This document shows, one piece after another, positions 9,662 through 18,110 of a stretch of DNA of 42,826 bases; the first letter of the stretch is position 1; every line of letters starts with the position of its first letter. The position numbers and the translations under genes are program-made. Where the stretch lies: assembly GCA_965659675.1 (NCBI GenBank), contig CBFHWY010000014.1, positions 1-42,826 of the forward strand, given 5' to 3'. The notes under the pieces are model-generated. The model did no database searches. It worked only from the letters and a program-made list of their open reading frames with translations, and had not been told where the DNA came from. Origin of the DNA: CBFHWY01 sp965659675. Its GTDB lineage: Bacteria; Bacteroidota; Bacteroidia; Flavobacteriales_G; Salibacteraceae.

Positions 9662-10660
9662 CTACCAGCTCAGCTTTAAATAGATAATGATAGAGAAGGA
9701 AACTCCAAGTACAGTGAACAGTTTATTGAGCGTGCTGGCTCGCTTAAAGTCTTTTTTCTCACTTGCCCTTGAAGTGAGTATGATGCTACCTATTCCAAGA
9801 AGTACGAGTCCTCCTAAAAACAAAGTGCTTTGAAGGTCGGGGAAGTAGAACTGTTGAATGTAGATCAAGCCAATGATCACCAGGAGGGTAATGATATTGA
9901 TGAGGTATTTACTTTTTCGAATGCCTATTTGAATAGGAATAGTGCGGCAATGGAAGGCTTTGTCTCCTTCGATGTCGATGATGTCTTTCGTGATCTCTCT
10001 TGCAAGCGTCACAAGCAATGCAAAACCGGAAAAGCTCAGGGTGTAAGCAATGAGGTTGATATTCAGTCCCTTGATGATTCTTCGGATCTCCATATGAGCT
10101 TCCCATTGAACCTTGTATTCTTTCACCAGCGCTACGATCTCGTACATGCCAACAGAAAGGGGAACCAATGCGATGCAAAGGGCTATGGCTAGATTACCCC
10201 AGAAAAAGAGGTATTTGAGTTCCGTTGAATAGTACCACAGGGTAATGGCCCAAAATACGTGAATGAAGAATAATTGCCAGGCTCCTACTTTTATTGACAA
10301 ATAAAGTGAGAGAGCCAGCCCCAGCCCTGTGAGTACAAGGTGGGCCATCATTGCTACTCTTCGTTTGATGTGTCTTCCGACAATGATCTTCTCTGGCTTA
10401 TTCACCCGGTCGATCTTCAGGTCAAAGTAATCGTTGATCAGGTTACCTGCGGCAGCAATAAGGACCGTTGATATGACAAGAAGTGCGATTTCCAGATTTC
10501 CTATTGCAGGAGTCAAAGAGATGATTCCCGCCAATTCCGTTTCCCTTGGGGCTTTAATGATGGGATCCAGCACAAAGAACTTTACAGCCAACTGGGTGTA
10601 AACGATGATCAGAAGGTTCAACCAACGCGAAGCTTTGATGAAAGCAATGATCGGATTCAT
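9662..10660 (-). CDS. UbiA-family prenyltransferase (geranylgeranylglycerol-phosphate geranylgeranyltransferase-like)
   Basis: An integral membrane prenyltransferase of 332 residues with about 9 hydrophobic segments. Both Asp-rich Mg-diphosphate motifs are present: NDYFDLKIDRVNKP and DIIDIEGDKAFHCRT. The second motif and overall look are like the DGGGP-synthase branch, which adds a prenyl chain to prenylglycerol phosphate. Quinone or haem prenylation is the alternative. The ATG at 10660 overlaps the kdsC stop (TAATG); an in-frame TTG two codons upstream is less likely. Exact substrate is inference. Confidence 0.85.
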   Translation of the reverse strand: MNPIIAFIKASRWLNLLIIVYTQLAVKFFVLDPIIKAPRETELAGIISLTPAIGNLEIALLVISTVLIAAAGNLINDYFDLKIDRVNKPEKIIVGRHIKRRVAMMAHLVLTGLGLALSLYLSIKVGAWQLFFIHVFWAITLWYYSTELKYLFFWGNLAIALCIALVPLSVGMYEIVALVKEYKVQWEAHMEIRRIIKGLNINLIAYTLSFSGFALLVTLAREITKDIIDIEGDKAFHCRTIPIQIGIRKSKYLINIITLLVIIGLIYIQQFYFPDLQSTLFLGGLVLLGIGSIILTSRASEKKDFKRASTLNKLFTVLGVSFSIIIYLKLSW

Positions 10661-11205
10661 TACCAAAAGAATTGTTTGAATTTGCGATCATCCACTACTG
10701 TGCTGAACCAACTTCCCTGAACCCTCATGGTCTTTTCAATGACATCCCTCACGCAACCCCTTCCTCCGGACTTATCAGAAACATAATCTGCAATAGCTTT
10801 TATCTCGTGATCAGCATCGGAGGGACAACAAGCTAAACCAGCATTTACCATGACCTGATAATCAGGGATGTCGTCTCCCATATACATGATCTCTTCCGGG
10901 TCAAGTTTGTGTTCTTTGATGTAGTTAGTATAGACCTCAAGTTTATTTTCTACAGAAAGGAAAACATCCTTTACGCCAAGTTTTTCAAGCCTTGTACGAG
11001 TTTCTTCTGAGCTTCCTCCGGTAATGATCGCAATGCGATAACCGCTTTTAATAGCCAACTGAAGGGCGTAACCATCCCGCACGTACATCTTCCGAACCTG
11101 TTCTCCCCCTGGGATCAATAGTACACTGCCATCGGTAAGCACGCCGTCTACGTCGAACATGAAGGTTTTGATCTTCTCAAATTTTTCCAGGTAGTGTTTA
11201 GTCAT
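10660..11205 (-). CDS. kdsC: KdsC-type HAD phosphatase (KDO 8-phosphate phosphatase)
   Basis: This enzyme removes phosphate from 3-deoxy-D-manno-octulosonate 8-phosphate to give KDO for lipopolysaccharide. The 181-residue protein is the cap-less HAD-IIIC type. Motif I is FDVDGVLTDG, motif II is in IITGG, the conserved Lys is in ENKLEVY, and motif III is YMGDDIPDYQVM. The Gly/Arg tail SGGRGCVRDVIE is characteristic of KdsC. It overlaps the DUF2520 gene at its 5' end and the UbiA gene at its 3' end, which indicates translational coupling. Confidence 0.92.
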   Translation of the reverse strand: MTKHYLEKFEKIKTFMFDVDGVLTDGSVLLIPGGEQVRKMYVRDGYALQLAIKSGYRIAIITGGSSEETRTRLEKLGVKDVFLSVENKLEVYTNYIKEHKLDPEEIMYMGDDIPDYQVMVNAGLACCPSDADHEIKAIADYVSDKSGGRGCVRDVIEKTMRVQGSWFSTVVDDRKFKQFFW

Positions 11206-11983
11206 GATCCTTTCTGGCTTTGATGATGCTTTCAGAGAGAATTTGATAAACCTTCTGTTTATCTGGATCTCCCGATAGAGCAGAGAAATGCATGTTTAAG
11301 ACTTCAAGGTCAACCCGACTTGCTGGTCCTGTTTGCACATCGGAAGGTAAGTTATCCATTACCTTTTCTGCCGTTTCTTTGATGAGTGGTCTCATCAGGT
11401 CAAAGTCAAGGTCTTCAGCTTCACATATCTCTTGTGAAATATGAAACAGGCGATTCACGAAATTATTAGCGAACACCGCAGCAAGATGATAGATCTTTCG
11501 TTGCTGGTGGTCTAAGTGTACAACCGTTCCTCCTACTTTTTTTCCGAGTTGGGACAGGCTTTCGTGGAGTCTCTCATCAGAGGCATTAACAAAAAACGGA
11601 AGTTCCTCCCAATTGATATTTCTACCCGATGTAAAGCTTTGGAAGGGATAGAATACCGCGTATGCGTCGCTATATCCCTTAAAGATGTTTGCGTCTAAAC
11701 TTCCTGAGGTATGAGCCATGTTCACTCCACTCAATTTCCAATTCTTCAGCACCTCAAGGTAGGCATCATCCTTTAGGCTAAAAAGGTAAAGGTCAGCATC
11801 GGTTTTGAGGTATTCGAGGTGGTTTATGCCTTCGCAATTCAGCGCTTCTGCCAGCTTGTTTGCATGTCCAAGGTTTCTACTGTATACCTGAACGATCTCA
11901 ATACCCTTGTCGTAGAGTGTTTTTCCGAGCTGTGTGGCCACATTCCCGGAACCTATGATGCTTATGCGTTTAATTTCTTCCAA
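11198..11983 (-). CDS. Rossmann-fold DUF2520 protein (NADP-binding oxidoreductase-like)
   Basis: A cytoplasmic protein of about 261 residues. It has an N-terminal NAD(P)-binding fold (KRISIIGSGNVATQLGKTL), and its C-terminal half matches DUF2520 (YPFQSFTSGRNINWEELPFFVNA ... HLAAVFANNFVNRL). The family resembles the 6-phosphogluconate dehydrogenase / pyrroline-carboxylate reductase fold, but its reaction is not known. No ATG is in frame near the conserved start. The best start is the TTG at 11983, inside the end of ccmF, giving MEEIKRISII. A TTG at 12052 is also open but adds a tail not seen in the family. The start is uncertain. Confidence 0.8.
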   Translation of the reverse strand: MEEIKRISIIGSGNVATQLGKTLYDKGIEIVQVYSRNLGHANKLAEALNCEGINHLEYLKTDADLYLFSLKDDAYLEVLKNWKLSGVNMAHTSGSLDANIFKGYSDAYAVFYPFQSFTSGRNINWEELPFFVNASDERLHESLSQLGKKVGGTVVHLDHQQRKIYHLAAVFANNFVNRLFHISQEICEAEDLDFDLMRPLIKETAEKVMDNLPSDVQTGPASRVDLEVLNMHFSALSGDPDKQKVYQILSESIIKARKDHD

Positions 11984-14388
11984 TTGGTTGATCGAATCCT
12001 GGTGAAAAGGGCGATAAATGTACCAATTATGAGTAAAACACAGCCCAACCAAAGTAGATTGATGTAGGGGAAAACAATTGCCTGCATCACAATGAAGTCT
12101 CTTTTCTTCTTTGGTTTTTCGGAGACCTTGAGTGTAACTGTTCCTGTTTCCGGGTCTAATTTTGCAAAGCCAAGCATAAGTCCAGTCTCCTCCAATGTGC
12201 CTGGAACTGTGATGGTATAGGTGCTGTCGCGAAGAACCAATATCGTATTTAGTTGGTGTTCTTTGGTGTTAAAATCGAAGACTCTGAATCTAGCGTTCAC
12301 CGCAAGATCGTTTTCCTTCAAACCCTCAATGATCTCAGGCTGCTCAAGGCGGTATAAAGAATCAAAGTAGGCAATAGAATTCTCAAAAAAGAGGGTGTCT
12401 CCCAGTTGCACTTCTCGATCTTCCCGCTCCTTAAACTGCTCGTTATGTGGCTTTTGCTTCAGGATAGCATAGGTCACATGGGTATAAATGTCATGAGACA
12501 GGAAGTGTTTGGTATCGGGCTCAGGCACATTTCCCATTCTCGGATTGAGCTGAACAAATGGATAAAGACTAAAGGCAGACTCAAAACCCGATGAGTTTTC
12601 CTTCAGAAAAACAACCTGAAACTTGACGTTATTGCCCTCTTCTAGCTTCCCACTATAGGTGATATGATAGTTGCCCATCGGGAGCGTATCGCCCTTCATC
12701 AACAGGATATTTTCCCGATTATCCATGGTTTCACCCAATGAACTGATATCTATACCTGAGGTATTCACTGAGATCTTCGTGCTTTTAGCAGTTGAGATAA
12801 GCGCTCCGAGAAGGATCAGGCCAAAACCAATATGAGCAACACTGGCTCCGGCGAACTTGATCTTGCCTTTTAAGACGGTGATGAAGTAATTTAGATTCCC
12901 GGCCACAGCGAAAATACTCGCGAATAGCAATGCAATGTAGAAGGGATTCTTCATTTCAATGGCCATTCCAATGATGAATGTCAGGATGAGTGAACCCAAA
13001 AGGGCTCCAAAGATCTGCTTAAACAGTTTTTTGGCATCGGTTTTCTTGTACCGAAGGAATTGTCCGAATCCGATGATAAGCCCAATGACCACAGCAAAGG
13101 GTACTTGCCATGAGTTGTAGTGCTCGATTGGATCGGTGGGAGAGGCCAGTTTGGTCCCGAAGATCTTATTGATCACTGGAAGCGATGTGGTAAAGCTGAT
13201 CTGGAATGCGGCGATCAGCAGCGTTAGCGCTCCAATGAACATCCAAAACTCGCGCGACCATAAAGACTCTTCTTGCTTATTTCTTGGTAATTGTTTGTGG
13301 TGTCTGATCAGTAAATAAGCCGATAGCAAGACGTAAAACAACAAGTAGATCAGCAGTTGTCCAGACATGCCCAGATCAGTGAATGCGTGTACTGAACTAT
13401 CCCCTAATATTCCACTTCTTGTTAGAAATGTGGAATAGAGAATGAGTAAAAAGGTGATGAGGGTTAGAAAGAGTGCGCCAAATAGCGAGCTGCCTTTGTT
13501 CTTGTGGATCATCATGAGGTGTGCAGCTCCAACAAAGGTCAGCCAGGGCACCAGCGAGGCGTTCTCAACGGGATCCCATGCCCAGAATCCTCCAAAGCTA
13601 AGCGCTTCATATGCCCAGGCGCCACCCATTAAGATGCCTGTTCCGAGAACCATCACGCCAAAGAAGGCCCAGGGAAGTGCAGGTCTCATCCATGCGGTAT
13701 ATTCTTTCTTTACCAAACCTGCCACAGCAAAGGCAAATGGCACAAGTGTACTGGCAAAACCCAGGAATAGGGTAGGAGGGTGGATGGTCATCCAATAATT
13801 TTGAAGTAAAGGATTGAGGCCACGTCCATCCAATACCGTCAGGTAATCTGGATTCCTGAATATAGGAAGCGCTGCAAAATCGGGATGTTCTCTCAAGAGT
13901 ACGGCAAAAGGATTGCTTCCCAACTTATAGTCGAGAATATAAACTCCCAGCAGCATTGAGCTTAGGAATATCTGAACTGAAGATACCGTAGCCATTACTG
14001 GGGCTTCCCACCTCCCAATGCGCTTGATCAGAAAAATGGAAAGGATCACATGCCAGAAGGTCCAGAGCAAGAAACTTCCTTCCTGTCCTTCCCAAAAACA
14101 TGAAAAGATGTAGCGCAGTGGCATTTCGGAATTCGAATGTTGCCATACGTAGTGGTATTCGTACATCTGGTTGATCAGCATGTAGAACAGCGTGGCGATC
14201 ATTCCAATGACTGAAACACCATGCACTAGAAATGATTGTCTTCCAAGTTTTAACCAGTGCTCCTCCGAGGTACGACTTGCCTTGATGTAGGCAAAACATG
14301 CTAAGCCGGCACTGATGAATGAAAGGATAACGAAGATGTTTCCTAAACTTCCAGGTAGGAGGTGTTCTCCCTCGTAAACTATATCCAT
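11962..14388 (-). CDS. ccmF: cytochrome c maturation haem lyase CcmF-like (CcsA/CcmF family)
   Basis: An integral membrane protein of 808 residues of the haem-handling CcsA/CcmF superfamily. It receives haem from holo-CcmE and attaches it to apocytochrome c in the periplasm. The tryptophan-rich WWD signature is present as GGFWAWDPVENASLVPWL, with the flanking histidines expected for haem ligands (for example WMTIHPPTLFLGF). About 13-15 membrane segments and a large periplasmic insert before the last helix match the family. It starts 1 base after ccmE and overlaps the DUF2520 start. Confidence 0.93.
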   Translation of the reverse strand: MDIVYEGEHLLPGSLGNIFVILSFISAGLACFAYIKASRTSEEHWLKLGRQSFLVHGVSVIGMIATLFYMLINQMYEYHYVWQHSNSEMPLRYIFSCFWEGQEGSFLLWTFWHVILSIFLIKRIGRWEAPVMATVSSVQIFLSSMLLGVYILDYKLGSNPFAVLLREHPDFAALPIFRNPDYLTVLDGRGLNPLLQNYWMTIHPPTLFLGFASTLVPFAFAVAGLVKKEYTAWMRPALPWAFFGVMVLGTGILMGGAWAYEALSFGGFWAWDPVENASLVPWLTFVGAAHLMMIHKNKGSSLFGALFLTLITFLLILYSTFLTRSGILGDSSVHAFTDLGMSGQLLIYLLFYVLLSAYLLIRHHKQLPRNKQEESLWSREFWMFIGALTLLIAAFQISFTTSLPVINKIFGTKLASPTDPIEHYNSWQVPFAVVIGLIIGFGQFLRYKKTDAKKLFKQIFGALLGSLILTFIIGMAIEMKNPFYIALLFASIFAVAGNLNYFITVLKGKIKFAGASVAHIGFGLILLGALISTAKSTKISVNTSGIDISSLGETMDNRENILLMKGDTLPMGNYHITYSGKLEEGNNVKFQVVFLKENSSGFESAFSLYPFVQLNPRMGNVPEPDTKHFLSHDIYTHVTYAILKQKPHNEQFKEREDREVQLGDTLFFENSIAYFDSLYRLEQPEIIEGLKENDLAVNARFRVFDFNTKEHQLNTILVLRDSTYTITVPGTLEETGLMLGFAKLDPETGTVTLKVSEKPKKKRDFIVMQAIVFPYINLLWLGCVLLIIGTFIALFTRIRSTNWKKLNA

Positions 14389-14389
14389 A

Positions 14390-14797
14390 TCAGGTATTAC
14401 TTTGAGCTTCAGCGGTAGCTTGAGGAACCCCGTCGTCGTATTTAGAAGGACACTTCATCAGAATATCGCTTGCATGGAATTCTCCATTCACACTTTTACC
14501 GATAAGCACGATCTGCTCAGAGCGTTCAAAATCTTGCGGCTTGCTTTTATGTAGAAATACCTTGCGCTCGACCCCGTTGTTGTCTTCCATATAGAATGTG
14601 AAGAGATCTGGGTTCGTTTCCGGGTCGTAAATAGCTTCTTTATCCTTAATATGCTTTCCAACAACGTGAAACTCGGTCTCTGGATTCGCATCAACCTCAG
14701 AAAAGTCGGCATAGGTACTTGAGTCTGACAAAGAGCTCACCATAGCTCCTATTGCCAGTGCAATGATTATGATTCCTGCGATGTACGTTTTTTTCAT
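14390..14797 (-). CDS. ccmE: cytochrome c maturation haem chaperone CcmE, CxxxY variant
   Basis: CcmE is a membrane-anchored periplasmic haem chaperone. The 135-residue protein has one N-terminal membrane segment (YIAGIIIIALAIGAMV) and an OB-fold (ETEFHVVGKH ... VFLHKSKPQDFERSEQIVLIGK). Its haem-binding motif is C116-P-S-K-Y120 in DILMKCPSKY. In the classical System I protein this Cys is a His (HxxxY). The Cys form is known from archaea and sulphate reducers (System I*). It overlaps ccmD by 4 bases. Confidence 0.94.
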   Translation of the reverse strand: MKKTYIAGIIIIALAIGAMVSSLSDSSTYADFSEVDANPETEFHVVGKHIKDKEAIYDPETNPDLFTFYMEDNNGVERKVFLHKSKPQDFERSEQIVLIGKSVNGEFHASDILMKCPSKYDDGVPQATAEAQSNT

Positions 14798-15003
14798 TCC
14801 TTCTCTTTATTCTCCAATTTAGAGATCTTGCGATCCAGGTTGATCATGTAGATCACTAAACCTAAAAAAATGATCATCAATACTCCGACAACCACGTAGA
14901 TCTTACCGTTGGATCTCATCAGATCTGCCATTGCCACATCATCTTGAGCAAAGGCACCAACTGTGATCAATAAACACATTAAAAGGCTTAAGAGTTTCTT
15001 CAT
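14794..15003 (-). CDS. ccmD: CcmD-like small membrane protein
   Basis: A 69-residue protein with an N-terminal signal-like hydrophobic stretch ending AFAQ, one clear transmembrane helix (IYVVVGVLMIIFLGLVIYMI) and a charged cytoplasmic tail (NLDRKISKLENKEKE). This matches CcmD-family proteins of Bacteroidota, which help release holo-CcmE from the CcmABC complex. It lies 4 bases after ccmC and overlaps ccmE. The assignment rests as much on position as on sequence, because CcmD proteins are short and poorly conserved. Confidence 0.85.
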   Translation of the reverse strand: MKKLLSLLMCLLITVGAFAQDDVAMADLMRSNGKIYVVVGVLMIIFLGLVIYMINLDRKISKLENKEKE

Positions 15004-15007
15004 TTTA

Positions 15008-15667
15008 TTAACGGTCGCTTAGTTCGCTTAATTTACTCACCCTAACACTCAGATCTACCAACCACCAGCCAAAGAGAGTCCAACCTATTATGGCCGGATA
15101 GAACACCAGCCGCATGGTGTTATCGAGATCATATGTACTAAAAGCCGGATTTCCTCCATTTCCCGGATGCAATGAATCGGTCGTTCTTGGAAGTATCACC
15201 AAAAAGACAAGGAGCAAGACAAATGCAAAGATGTTATACACTGCTGCAACTCGTGGTTTTTTGTTTTCCTCTTCTATACTGTTTCTTAGAATGAGATAGG
15301 CAAGGTATATGAGCAAGGTTACCGCCGCGCCATTCAATTTTGGGTCGTTTACCCAAAAAGCTCCCCAGGTGAAGTTGGCCCACAATGAACCGGTTACGAT
15401 TCCCAGAATGCCTAATAGGATTCCAACATATGCGCTGTGAAGGGCAAGTCGGTCGTATTTTAGCTCTCCTGTTGCCAGAAATCGAATGCTCGATACAAAG
15501 GAGGCGAGCAGAATGAGCATCATGCTGAACCACATGGTGACATGAAAGTAAAGATTGCGGATGGTCTCATTGAGGATCGGCAGTCTTGGAACTTCGATCA
15601 ATAGCCCTCCAACGATCGCATAGGAGACCAAAAAAACTGCGATTATTTTCCACCAAACCCCTTTCAA
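15008..15667 (-). CDS. ccmC: cytochrome c biogenesis protein CcmC-like (CcsA family)
   Basis: An inner-membrane haem-handling protein of 219 residues with six predicted helices. The tryptophan-rich loop GSLWANFTWGAFWVNDPKLNG is the CcmC form of the WWD domain. Histidines in NLYFHVTMWFS and SLHPGNGG are the expected axial haem ligands. CcmC loads haem onto CcmE together with CcmD. It is flanked by ccmB and ccmD with gaps of 13 and 4 bases. Confidence 0.93.
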   Translation of the reverse strand: MKGVWWKIIAVFLVSYAIVGGLLIEVPRLPILNETIRNLYFHVTMWFSMMLILLASFVSSIRFLATGELKYDRLALHSAYVGILLGILGIVTGSLWANFTWGAFWVNDPKLNGAAVTLLIYLAYLILRNSIEEENKKPRVAAVYNIFAFVLLLVFLVILPRTTDSLHPGNGGNPAFSTYDLDNTMRLVFYPAIIGWTLFGWWLVDLSVRVSKLSELSDR

Positions 15668-15680
15668 AATGACCCCTTTT

Positions 15681-16343
15681 TTAGTCGCGCCAAAGGTACG
15701 GAAATAATAGCAGCGCTAACACCAGGATGATCAAATCGAGCAGACCTGCGCTGAGTAGAAATTTACCGTAAACCGAGAAGTCTAAACCATCGATCGCTTG
15801 CTTGGATAAGCGCAGGGTGATCATCAATAAAGGAAGTATAACTGGAAATCCGAGTATCACACTCATAGATGCCGAATTCTTGGTGTGCATGGCAATGGCG
15901 TTGATGAGGGTGAGAATGCTGGAAAAGCCAATGCTCCCAATGATGGTGCTTGCAATGAACAAGCCCATGTTTTGAATGGGGTTCTCGAGGAACAAAGTGT
16001 AGAATACGATACATCCCAAACTCAGTATGCTGATGATGATGGCGTTGTAAATGACCCGGCTGAGAATAAAAGCCTCAGGGCTAACCAGACTGTGGATATA
16101 AAGCAAGCGTCCTCGACTGTCAGAGCTGAAGCTGCGGTTCACTCCATTCGCTGCAGCAAAGAGAATCACTAACCAGAACAGGGCGTTCCAGGTAGGAATA
16201 TCTACCACGCGTTTAACGGATAGATAGACCACAAAAAGCGTAGAAAGTAAATAGATAAAGATACTTCCGAGCGCCGACTTCTGTTTCCACTCCAGTTGCC
16301 ATTCGAGTCTAAAAAGCTGTTGAACTTCTCTGAACATTTGCAT
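15681..16343 (-). CDS. ccmB: haem exporter protein CcmB
   Basis: CcmB is the membrane subunit of the CcmABCD haem-release ABC complex. The 220-residue protein has six hydrophobic segments and the family N-terminus (QLFRLEWQLEWKQKSALGSIFIYLLSTLFVVYLS). It is the first gene of the minus-strand operon. The ATPase CcmA is not in this window and must be encoded elsewhere if the complex is complete. Start at 16343 or the second Met at 16337. It is divergent from bshB1 across a 55-base gap. Confidence 0.9.
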   Translation of the reverse strand: MQMFREVQQLFRLEWQLEWKQKSALGSIFIYLLSTLFVVYLSVKRVVDIPTWNALFWLVILFAAANGVNRSFSSDSRGRLLYIHSLVSPEAFILSRVIYNAIIISILSLGCIVFYTLFLENPIQNMGLFIASTIIGSIGFSSILTLINAIAMHTKNSASMSVILGFPVILPLLMITLRLSKQAIDGLDFSVYGKFLLSAGLLDLIILVLALLLFPYLWRD

Positions 16344-16367
16344 TTAATTAAGCACGAACAAGAATCG

Positions 16368-16375
16368 TACTTTTG
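16368..16375 (+). promoter_or_regulatory. putative -7 element of bshB1
   Basis: TACTTTTG matches the Bacteroidota -7 consensus TAnnTTTG and lies 23 bases before the bshB1 ATG. It is part of a block of about 32 bases (16349-16380) that is nearly repeated before rpe. No good -33 TTG at the usual distance is seen. Confidence 0.55.
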
Positions 16376-16398
16376 CTGCAAATCTAAGAAGCTCTTTG

Positions 16399-17115
16399 AT
16401 GAAGGCAGATATTCTTGCCATTGCGGCACATCCGGATGATATTGAATTGGCTTGTTCAGGTACCCTGGCAAAGCATGCTCAAAAAAAGCATAAAGTGGTA
16501 TGCGTCGACCTAACAGAAGGGGAGTTGGGTACCCGAGGAACTCCTGAAATTCGTCTTCAGGAAGCTCAAGATTCGGCTGAAATATTAGGTCTTTCAGAAC
16601 GAGTTAACCTCTCGCTGGCTGATGGGTTCTTTGAGAATGATACCGCACATCTCATCCCAATTGTTGAGCAGATCAGAAGGTATAAGCCAGAAATAATCTT
16701 AACAAACTCTCTGAGGGATAGACACCCAGACCATTCAAGGGCAGGGGATCTGGTGAGTCGTGCATCTTTTTTATCGGGATTAAGAAAGCTAGAAACAGAA
16801 TTCGATGGGGAGCCTCAAAATGCATGGAGGCCGAAAGCGGTCTATCGTTTTATACAGGACCGATGGATCGAGCCAGACCTCATTGTTGATGTGAGTGAAC
16901 AATGGGAAACGAAGATGAAGAGTGTGATGGCCTTCAAGTCACAATTCTATGACCCCAACTCAGCCGAACCGGCAAGTCCGATCAGTAGTAAAGAATTCCT
17001 CGATTTTCTGGAAGGAAGAGCAAGGGAGTTCGGCAGACTAATCGGAGTCGAATTCGCCGAAGGTTTTAATGTGGAGCGAAGTCCGGGGGTAGATAACCTT
17101 TTGAGTTTGAAATGA
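16399..17115 (+). CDS. bshB1: bacillithiol biosynthesis deacetylase BshB1
   Basis: BshB1 is a zinc LmbE/PIG-L-type deacetylase that converts N-acetylglucosaminyl-malate to glucosaminyl-malate, the second step of bacillithiol synthesis. The 238-residue protein carries the zinc motif AHPDDIE near the N-terminus, the family segment DLTEGELGTRGTPEIR and the second metal motif RHPDHSRAGDL. The length fits the family. The ATG at 16399 is preferred; a TTG directly before it is also open. The stop overlaps the start of the next gene (ATGA). Confidence 0.95.
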   Translation: MKADILAIAAHPDDIELACSGTLAKHAQKKHKVVCVDLTEGELGTRGTPEIRLQEAQDSAEILGLSERVNLSLADGFFENDTAHLIPIVEQIRRYKPEIILTNSLRDRHPDHSRAGDLVSRASFLSGLRKLETEFDGEPQNAWRPKAVYRFIQDRWIEPDLIVDVSEQWETKMKSVMAFKSQFYDPNSAEPASPISSKEFLDFLEGRAREFGRLIGVEFAEGFNVERSPGVDNLLSLK

Positions 17116-17474
17116 GAGCCATACTGATCCTTTTGCTTAGCCTAACAGGCTTCACTCTCTTCTCGCAGGAAAGGGGATTTAGGGCTTCCAGCTATTTTGT
17201 CGACCTGGGCAGCGCTGCTGTGGGTTCCGAAAAGGCCTTTGAATTTGAATTGAGGAATTATGAGCAAGATACCGCTTTTGTGAAGGCAGTTGAAACTTCT
17301 TGTCATTGTCTTAAAGTAAGTGATTATCCAGATCATGTTGCCCCTGGAGATACTGGGGTCGTTCGGGGGAGCTATAAGTCAGGGACCAGGGGAGAGCTAC
17401 TCAAATATGTGATCGTTCACTCGCAGAGTGCTGATCCCTACCAGAAAATTGGGGTAAAGCTGAGATACAAATAG
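17112..17474 (+). CDS. exported DUF1573 domain protein
   Basis: A 120-residue secreted protein with a signal peptide (MRAILILLLSLTGFTLFSQ) followed by one DUF1573 Ig-like beta domain: FELRNYEQDTAFVKAVETSCHCLKV, then HVAPGDTGVVRGSYKSG. The Cys-x-Cys pair in SCHC is a family feature. The function of DUF1573 proteins is unknown; many are T9SS-associated or lipoproteins. It is coupled to bshB1 by a 4-base overlap, and a second DUF1573 gene follows. Confidence 0.85.
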   Translation: MRAILILLLSLTGFTLFSQERGFRASSYFVDLGSAAVGSEKAFEFELRNYEQDTAFVKAVETSCHCLKVSDYPDHVAPGDTGVVRGSYKSGTRGELLKYVIVHSQSADPYQKIGVKLRYK

Positions 17475-17499
17475 CTGTTATTTTTTTGTTAATGCAGGC

Positions 17500-17529
17500 T
17501 TTGGAATGCAGTTTGCTTAGTTACATTTG
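17500..17529 (+). promoter_or_regulatory. promoter of the second DUF1573 gene
   Basis: TTTG at 17500-17503 and TACATTTG at 17522-17529, 18 bases apart, match the Bacteroidota -33/-7 pattern. The -7 element runs into a 14-base palindrome ATTTGAATTCAAAT (17525-17538). Confidence 0.7.
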
Positions 17530-17549
17530 AATTCAAATCAAAACGTATT

Positions 17550-18002
17550 ATGAAGAAGTTACTCTTATCATTAGCATTTATAGCAGCACTAGGATTTGTT
17601 GCAGGAGCGCAGCAAACTGTCGGGGGTGGACCCGAAATCGAATTTGAAAAAGAGGTTCACGACTTTGGAACACTTGATCAAGGAGGAGATGCCTCTACGG
17701 AATTCAAGTTTACCAATACTGGTATGGAGCCATTGATCATTAGCAATGCTAGAGGGTCTTGTGGATGTACTGTTCCAAGCTGGCCACGTCAACCGATCAA
17801 GCCAGGCGAGTCTTCATCGATCAAGGTAAGGTACGACAGCAATCGAATTGGTCCGATCAACAAATCTGTGACCATCACTTCAAATGCTGAGAATACGCCT
17901 ACGAAGGTGATTCGAATCAAGGGGAACATCAAGCCAAAGGACAAAGCTCCAGCAGCAGTCCCTGTAAAGGAAGCATCACCAGGAGCTCCGGTGAATAAGT
18001 AA
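17550..18002 (+). CDS. exported DUF1573 domain protein
   Basis: A 150-residue secreted protein: signal peptide (MKKLLLSLAFIAALGFVAGAQ), then a DUF1573 domain with the canonical core VHDFGTLDQGGDASTEFKF, ISNARGSCGCTVPSWPRQPI and GESSSIKVRYDSNR. The tail is rich in Pro, Ala and Lys. It is related to the upstream DUF1573 protein but carries the fuller domain. It has its own promoter and is followed by a hairpin terminator, so it is probably monocistronic. Function unknown. Confidence 0.9.
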   Translation: MKKLLLSLAFIAALGFVAGAQQTVGGGPEIEFEKEVHDFGTLDQGGDASTEFKFTNTGMEPLIISNARGSCGCTVPSWPRQPIKPGESSSIKVRYDSNRIGPINKSVTITSNAENTPTKVIRIKGNIKPKDKAPAAVPVKEASPGAPVNK

Positions 18003-18025
18003 GGAGACTCCACTACGAAATCAAG

Positions 18026-18064
18026 AAACTCTCATGTTCCTAGAGAATGTGGGAGTTTTTTATT
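18026..18064 (+). terminator. rho-independent terminator after the DUF1573 gene
   Basis: Arms 18026-18039 and 18045-18058 pair along 14 bases with three G-U pairs and a 5-base loop, followed by a T-rich run. Confidence 0.8.
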
Positions 18065-18110
18065 TTACTCCTTTGGGGAAAGCACTATTTTCGTCTTAAA
18101 TTTTAAGCTT

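Noticed and set aside
9909..10192. ORFs on both strands over the UbiA gene
   Set aside because: Shadow frames of a gene with clear membrane segments and Asp-rich motifs.
17525..17538. 14-bp palindrome ATTTGAATTCAAAT as an operator
   Set aside because: It overlaps the -7 element and is AT-rich, so it could arise by chance; there is no second copy to support a regulator site.
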